From assembly GCA_002786715.1 (NCBI GenBank), contig PCTW01000043.1:124628-172290 (forward strand): a stretch of DNA of 47,663 bases, read 5' to 3'. Made by a program: the position numbers and the translations under genes. Below are positions 43,899 through 47,663 of this stretch, piece after piece. The number at the start of each line of letters is the position of its first letter. Position 1 is the first letter of the stretch. This DNA comes from Bdellovibrio sp. CG22_combo_CG10-13_8_21_14_all_39_27. GTDB lineage: Bacteria; Bdellovibrionota; Bacteriovoracia; Bacteriovoracales; Bacteriovoracaceae. A model generated the notes under the pieces. That model did not search any database. It was not told the DNA's origin and saw only the letters and a list, made by a program, of their open reading frames with translations.

Positions 43899-44944
43899 GT
43901 GCAACAGTGTCCTTTCTTTTTTGGATTAAATAATTTCTTTAAATGGCTTTGATAAATTCCTTTTCCCATTAAAAGGAGAAGAACTAAACCAGATAATTTT
44001 TCAAAATGACTTTGATGAGTATGTTCAGATGAAATTTTAAACAAGATAGGCAAATTTAAAGTTTGGTACAAAAAGTCCACAATATAAGAAAGCCCTAGCG
44101 CAACGACAGCAATGACCACGAGATTAATGACGATTCCCTTTTTGCCAATAGTCTTTTGCATAACAGCCAAATTGGCCAAATTGGTAGCGGGACCAGTTAT
44201 GAGAAGAACCAGAGCTGAACCAGGAGAGAGGCCTTTCATCATTAAGGTAGCAGCAATAGGTGTGCTCGCTGAAGCACAAATATAAACAGGTATTCCAATA
44301 AGTAATATTAAATAACGAGAATAGGCTGATTGCAGAATCTCATTCCAATCTTGGGGAATAAGCACAGTGGCCAAACTACTTAAGAATATTCCCACAAAAA
44401 GCCAAAGCGCTAAATCATCGACAATATCATGGTATGAATATTTAATGCCTTTAATGAGCTTAGTTAAAAATGGAGAATCTTCCGATTCTTCATGATCATG
44501 ACCGCAACAAGATTTTTTAACTTCAATAACTTCACTATACTCTTGTGAATTCCAAATCAATTGCCCGATTCCAGCAATCAAAGAAATGATTAAGGCGGCG
44601 ATAGGACGAATCAAGGTCATCGGTAGGTCTAAGAGCGTATAGGTCACGAAAATTGAATCCACGCCTGTTTCTGGTGTTGAAATGAGAAAAGCTGAGGTCG
44701 AAGCATTGCTGGCCCCCTTTTTCTTGAGCTCAACGGCAGTGGGAAGAACTGAACAAGAGCAAAGTGGCAATGGAATTCCAATCAGCGCTGATTTTAAAAC
44801 TGGCCAAAAACCAGGGCCTTTAATCCATCTTTCAACTTTTTTTTGATCCAGAAATTCATGAAGAATTCCACTAAGCAATAACCCAAGCAGTAGAGCAGGG
44901 CCCATGCTTGATACTAATTCAAAAAAAGAGTTGATAACTTGCAT
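43895..44944 (-). CDS. SO_0444/ArsP-type permease (probable Cu/Zn efflux)
   Basis: A 349-residue permease of the DUF318 family with about eight to ten membrane helices. The signature region PLCSCSVLPTAVELKKKGAS (60-79) holds Cys62/Cys64, and the large loop carries a metal-binding cluster CCGHDHEES (146-154). The C-terminus ends in HCC-T. This combination matches the SO_0444 Cu/Zn efflux branch, so metal export is inferred. The SDR gene overlaps its 3' end; TauE/SafE lies upstream. Confidence 0.82.
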   Translation of the reverse strand: MQVINSFFELVSSMGPALLLGLLLSGILHEFLDQKKVERWIKGPGFWPVLKSALIGIPLPLCSCSVLPTAVELKKKGASNASTSAFLISTPETGVDSIFVTYTLLDLPMTLIRPIAALIISLIAGIGQLIWNSQEYSEVIEVKKSCCGHDHEESEDSPFLTKLIKGIKYSYHDIVDDLALWLFVGIFLSSLATVLIPQDWNEILQSAYSRYLILLIGIPVYICASASTPIAATLMMKGLSPGSALVLLITGPATNLANLAVMQKTIGKKGIVINLVVIAVVALGLSYIVDFLYQTLNLPILFKISSEHTHQSHFEKLSGLVLLLLMGKGIYQSHLKKLFNPKKKGHCCT

Positions 44945-45005
44945 AGTGGGAATTGTACCTGAGCTGTTTTAAGACGACAAAAGAACAAACTGCTCCCTGC
45001 GCCAT

Positions 45006-45800
45006 TTAGAGGCTTGCTAAGCCCTTGATCGCAATGGCCACAAGAAGTAGCGCGAACCCTTTTCGCATCTTATCTTGAGGAAATTTGTGTGAGAGCTTTG
45101 CGCCAAAACGCGCAAAAAGAGAACTGACACTCGTGATCCCAATCAAGGCAGGCAAATAGATATAGCCAACCGAATATTCAGGTAAATTGCCGATAGATAA
45201 TCCATTATAAATGTAGGAAGCAGATCCCACCAAAGCAATAGGAAGCCCCAACGTTGCCGAAATTCCAACAGACTTCTTCATCGAAAATCCTCTCCAAGTA
45301 AGAAAAGGAATACTAATTGTTCCGCCACCAATTCCCAAGAGAGAAGACTTAAATCCAATAATAAAACCAAATAAATTAAAAATCAGCATCGAGGTAGGCT
45401 TAGACTGAGGATGAACATGGGCATCGATCCAGGTTTTAAGAGCAACAACACAGACATAAACAATAAAAAGAATTTCTAAACTCTTTCCAGAGATAATACC
45501 AGTGAGTCTTCCACCAATAAAAGTTCCAATGATGACTCCGCCTAAGAGTTTTTTAAAAACAACCCAGTCGATAGAGCCCAGTTTATTATGTGAATAAACT
45601 GAGCTCATACCAGTAACAAAAATGGTTGAAAGACTTGTTCCCAAAGCCATGTGCATAATCAATTCTTTAGGGAATCCGAGTTTCACAAAACTATAATGAA
45701 GGATGGGAACAATAATAAGTCCCCCACCAATTCCAAAAAGTCCCGCAATCGTACCAGCGACGGTACCCAAAAGAAGATAAATCAAAAGCTGTAGCAACAT
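45006..45800 (-). CDS. TauE/SafE-family membrane transporter
   Basis: A 264-residue membrane protein with about eight helices and both half-repeats of TauE/SafE: GLFGIGGGLIIVPIL near the N-terminus and SSLLGIGGGTISIPFL in the second half. The family exports sulfite, sulfonates or related anions; the substrate here is unknown. It starts 19 bp after the aspS stop and so may be in its transcription unit. Confidence 0.88.
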   Translation of the reverse strand: MLLQLLIYLLLGTVAGTIAGLFGIGGGLIIVPILHYSFVKLGFPKELIMHMALGTSLSTIFVTGMSSVYSHNKLGSIDWVVFKKLLGGVIIGTFIGGRLTGIISGKSLEILFIVYVCVVALKTWIDAHVHPQSKPTSMLIFNLFGFIIGFKSSLLGIGGGTISIPFLTWRGFSMKKSVGISATLGLPIALVGSASYIYNGLSIGNLPEYSVGYIYLPALIGITSVSSLFARFGAKLSHKFPQDKMRKGFALLLVAIAIKGLASL

Positions 45801-45819
45801 AAGCCAATCATAACGCTTC

Positions 45820-47139
45820 TTACGGCGATAATCGACTTATATCTCTAGGAAAGAGTGAACATCGCTTCACACTCTCTAAACCAATAATCTTTTGAGTTAA
45901 CCGCTCTAGACCCAATCCAAAGCCACCATGAGGAGGAAGCCCGTAACGATGGGCCTTAATGAAAAACTCAAAATGCTCAGGATTCATACCTCTTCTTTTT
46001 AATTTATTAACAATGGCCTCATATTCATGAATTCTTTGTCCTCCCGTGGTGATTTCAACACCACGATAGAGCAAGTCAAAGCTCAAGCTCTCTTCAGGAT
46101 TAACTTCGCTGTCCATGGCATAGAATGGCCTTTTCTCTGATGGGTAATGAGTGACAAAAAGAAAATCACTTCCCCACTGCGATAGCGCCCACTCCGAAAT
46201 TTTTAGCTCTTCCTGAGGTGATAAGTCGGGCTCATTTTCTTCATGAATTCCAAATTCACGAGAAACAATGACTTTGACTTCTTTAAAAGTAAGTGAAGGA
46301 ATGGATTCAAATTCTTTCAAGCTTATACCCAAGAGCTCGAGCTCAAAAGAACATTCCAACTTCAGGAATTCAAAAACTTCTTTTAAAACTCCTGTTTCAA
46401 AGGCCATGACCTCTTCAAATGATGAGATGTTGCCAATTTCAGCATCGACAGAAATATATTCATTGAGATGGCGACTGGTATTATGCTTTTCGGCCCTAAA
46501 TACCGGAGCAATTTCAAAAACGCGTTCGAAAATTCCCACGCCAAACTCTTTATAAAACTGAGGACTCTGAGTTAAGTATGCTGGTTGTCCGAAATAATTC
46601 AGCTCAAAGATATTGGCCCCGCCTTCAGCTCCCTCCTTTACAATCTTTGGCGTTCGAAGCTCTGTACAACCTCTTTTTCGTAAAGCTCGTCGAAAACCTT
46701 CTCCCAGAGCTTCTTGAATTTTGAAAATTGCTTTTTCACGCGGATGCCGAAGAGAAATCATTCTTTGATCAAAGAGCACATCATTGTGAATATTGAGCTC
46801 AGGTTTAGTTAAGTCAAAGGGTGACGACTCATAATGAGTAGATAAAGTCTTCCACTTTGAAATTTGAATTTCGATCGTCTTACTCGCCAAAACCTTATCT
46901 TTAAGTTTCGCCGTCACGACTTTGCCCCAGACGTGAATCGAACTTCCCTCTTTCAAAGAGCACTCTCCAGTGATCACCGATTGAAAAATACCGGCCAAAG
47001 TTGAAAGATGTACAAATGAAAACTGCCCAAGATTTTTTATCTTATAGATCGTTCCAGTGAAATCGACATCCGCATCTACCATTGACTCAGGGTTGATAAA
47101 GAACTGATTTAATTCTCCTGCTGGTAAAATCGATTTCAT
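45820..47139 (-). CDS. aspS: Aspartyl-tRNA synthetase, archaeal/non-discriminating type
   Basis: A 439-residue class IIb synthetase: N-terminal OB-fold anticodon domain (about 22-100), motif 1 region, AYLTQSPQFYKE, motif 2 FRAEKHNTSRHL (214-225) and motif 3 with GGFGLGLERL (405-414). It lacks the GAD insertion of the roughly 590-residue bacterial AspRS, so it is of archaeal type (AspRS2), which in bacteria often charges both tRNA-Asp and tRNA-Asn. The start is ATG 47139 with GGAGG 5 nt upstream. A leader ORF and terminator directly upstream suggest attenuation control. Confidence 0.93.
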   Translation of the reverse strand: MKSILPAGELNQFFINPESMVDADVDFTGTIYKIKNLGQFSFVHLSTLAGIFQSVITGECSLKEGSSIHVWGKVVTAKLKDKVLASKTIEIQISKWKTLSTHYESSPFDLTKPELNIHNDVLFDQRMISLRHPREKAIFKIQEALGEGFRRALRKRGCTELRTPKIVKEGAEGGANIFELNYFGQPAYLTQSPQFYKEFGVGIFERVFEIAPVFRAEKHNTSRHLNEYISVDAEIGNISSFEEVMAFETGVLKEVFEFLKLECSFELELLGISLKEFESIPSLTFKEVKVIVSREFGIHEENEPDLSPQEELKISEWALSQWGSDFLFVTHYPSEKRPFYAMDSEVNPEESLSFDLLYRGVEITTGGQRIHEYEAIVNKLKRRGMNPEHFEFFIKAHRYGLPPHGGFGLGLERLTQKIIGLESVKRCSLFPRDISRLSP

Positions 47140-47151
47140 AAAAGCCTCCAT

Positions 47152-47181
47152 AAAAAAAAAGCCCCGCGATAGGCGGGGCTT
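47152..47181 (-). terminator. Terminator/attenuator in front of aspS
   Basis: On the minus strand AAGCCCCGC pairs with GCGGGGCTT (9 bp) across a CTATC loop, followed by a U-run. The U-run ends 2 nt before the aspS GGAGG, so a polymerase stopping here makes no aspS mRNA. Its 5' arm can instead pair with the end of the leader ORF. Confidence 0.9.
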
Positions 47182-47225
47182 CAAGCTTGAACATTTAATT
47201 AATTTGGACTAGTTCAAACGACCCC
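47175..47225 (-). promoter_or_regulatory. Candidate antiterminator of the aspS leader
   Basis: On the minus strand GUUUGAAC (47219-47212) can pair with GUUCAAGC (47192-47185): 8 bp, one wobble. Outside it, across an asymmetric internal loop, GGGGU (47225-47221) can pair with GCCCC (47179-47175), the 5' arm of the terminator. The two foldings exclude each other. Confidence 0.65.
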
Positions 47226-47295
47226 TAAATAATGAGCTACGATCATCATCTGATTTAAATACTTTTGAATGGGGTGTTGTTTGAGAAATACTCAT
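47209..47295 (-). CDS. Asp-codon leader peptide of aspS
   Basis: A 28-codon ORF with its own AGGA Shine-Dalgarno 4 nt before ATG 47295. Codons 16-18 are three consecutive GAT (Asp) codons (47250-47242), in the peptide segment KSDDDRSS. It ends 27 nt before the terminator stem that precedes aspS. Layout matches leader peptides of amino-acid attenuators such as the Phe-rich leader of E. coli pheST. No homologue known to me; a stand-alone small protein cannot be excluded. Confidence 0.65.
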   Translation of the reverse strand: MSISQTTPHSKVFKSDDDRSSLFRGRLN

Positions 47296-47453
47296 CTCTT
47301 CCTTTATGACACAGGTCTTTATGTGATTCAATTCAAGTAAGTTTTTGCCAGACAAAATCCCCGAACTTCAAAGAAGCCCGAGCTCAATATCTAACTCTTT
47401 GAATTTACTATTTAAAATAAACACAAAAAAGTGCCTTAACCCCTTAAAAAGAC
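47296..47453. other. Intergenic region between the aspS leader and the tRNA promoter
   Basis: Together with the leader this forms the longest gap between conventional genes. It must hold the minus-strand promoter of the aspS leader, but I find no convincing -35/-10 pair. No other ORF, repeat or hairpin stands out. Confidence 0.5.
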
Positions 47454-47482
47454 TTGACGAAAATCTCATGTATTCCTATACT
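47454..47482 (+). promoter_or_regulatory. Sigma-70-type promoter of tRNA-Asp
   Basis: TTGACG (47454-47459) and TATACT (47477-47482) with a 17-bp spacer, about 20 bp before the tRNA. Followed by G+C around the start (CTGCCC), as in strong stable-RNA promoters. Confidence 0.85.
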
Positions 47483-47501
47483 GCCCAATACAAAAATTCG
47501 C

Positions 47502-47578
47502 GGGGGCGTAGTTGAGTTGGTTACAACATCGCCCTGTCACGGCGAAGGTCGACGGTTCGAGCCCGTTCGCTCCCGCCA
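47502..47578 (+). tRNA. tRNA-Asp (GTC)
   Basis: A 77-nt cloverleaf: acceptor GGGGGCG/CGCTCCC with discriminator G and encoded CCA (47576-47578), anticodon stem TCGCC/GGCGA around anticodon GTC (47536-47538), T-loop TTCGAGC. It is divergent from the aspS leader and has its own promoter and terminator. Confidence 0.97.
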
Positions 47579-47587
47579 TTTTTGTTT

Positions 47588-47621
47588 GAAAAAAGCTGTC
47601 TGCAAAGACAGCTTTTTTTTT
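47588..47621 (+). terminator. Intrinsic terminator after tRNA-Asp
   Basis: Eight-bp stem AGCTGTCT/AGACAGCT (47594-47613) with a GCAA loop followed by a long T-run. The preceding A-run makes it potentially bidirectional. Confidence 0.92.
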
Positions 47622-47663
47622 GTCTAAATCTTAAACTTTCAATTCTGTAGATAAAATCTGAAA

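Noticed and set aside
45820-47184. Fifteen-residue N-terminal extension of aspS
   Set aside because: It would be encoded by the terminator U-run and SD; ATG 47139 has an ideal GGAGG.
1-47663. CRISPR arrays, transposases, phage genes, rRNA
   Set aside because: No spaced direct repeats, IS ends or characteristic proteins seen; the only tandem repeats are in-frame in the H1-like gene.

Overview
The window looks like an AT-rich chromosome segment of a Gram-negative bacterium, most probably a predatory or free-living member of the Bdellovibrionota (Bacteriovorax/Peredibacter type). The evidence is outer-membrane machinery (LptE, an Mla-type lipid transporter, at least six predicted lipoproteins), two GYF_2-domain proteins (one fused to PilZ), a histone-H1-like Lys/Ala-rich protein, an archaeal-type aspartyl-tRNA synthetase and densely packed short operons. 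The lineage is an inference from gene content; no rRNA gene is present. I see no insertion sequences, prophage or CRISPR.

Layout. 1-4528 (minus): GYF_2/PilZ protein, alpha/beta hydrolase-like protein without its nucleophile serine, lipoprotein, membrane-anchored thioredoxin and a Ser/Thr kinase that runs off the window edge. 4700-6244 (plus): VWA-like lipoprotein. 6241-13411 (mostly minus): short-chain acyl-CoA metabolism (thiolase, acyl-CoA dehydrogenase, crotonase, 3-hydroxyacyl-CoA dehydrogenase), with a cNMP-binding protein coupled to the thiolase and an H1-like zinc-site protein. 13587-16132: rpsT, holA, lptE and a DUF721 gene. 16110-25115 (minus): aroK, a pseudo-receiver protein, alr, mlaE-mlaF-mlaD, a GYF_2 membrane protein whose frame is interrupted at an A10 run, and a tRNA methyltransferase-like gene. 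25168-34435 (plus): rlmB, a lipoprotein, yceD-rpmF, fabH-fabD-fabG-acpP-fabF, glyA-nrdR-nusB. 34432-38061 (minus): response regulator with a decayed HD-GYP domain, methyltransferase, LMW phosphatase, greB, DUF6165. 38121-42892 (plus): def-trmO, then an exported two-HKD phospholipase D-like protein and its coupled partner. 42898-47139 (minus): small lipoprotein, SDR, Cu/Zn-efflux-type permease, TauE/SafE, aspS. A tRNA-Asp lies divergently at the right end.

The strongest observation is upstream of aspS. A 28-codon leader ORF with three consecutive Asp codons is followed by a GC-rich terminator whose U-run ends 2 nt before the aspS Shine-Dalgarno. Between them lies sequence that can form an alternative antiterminator. 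This has the layout of ribosome-mediated transcription attenuation controlled by Asp-tRNA supply. The second is the A10 run at 17971-17980: a -1 shift there joins the GYF_2/TM protein to the next frame, predicting a 763-residue two-part membrane protein in the Mla operon. That would mean slippage, programmed frameshifting, phase variation or a sequence error.

Functionally the window combines core lipid metabolism (type II fatty acid synthesis, beta-oxidation, Mla lipid traffic, LPS assembly) with translation and DNA-replication genes and several signalling proteins with decayed active sites.
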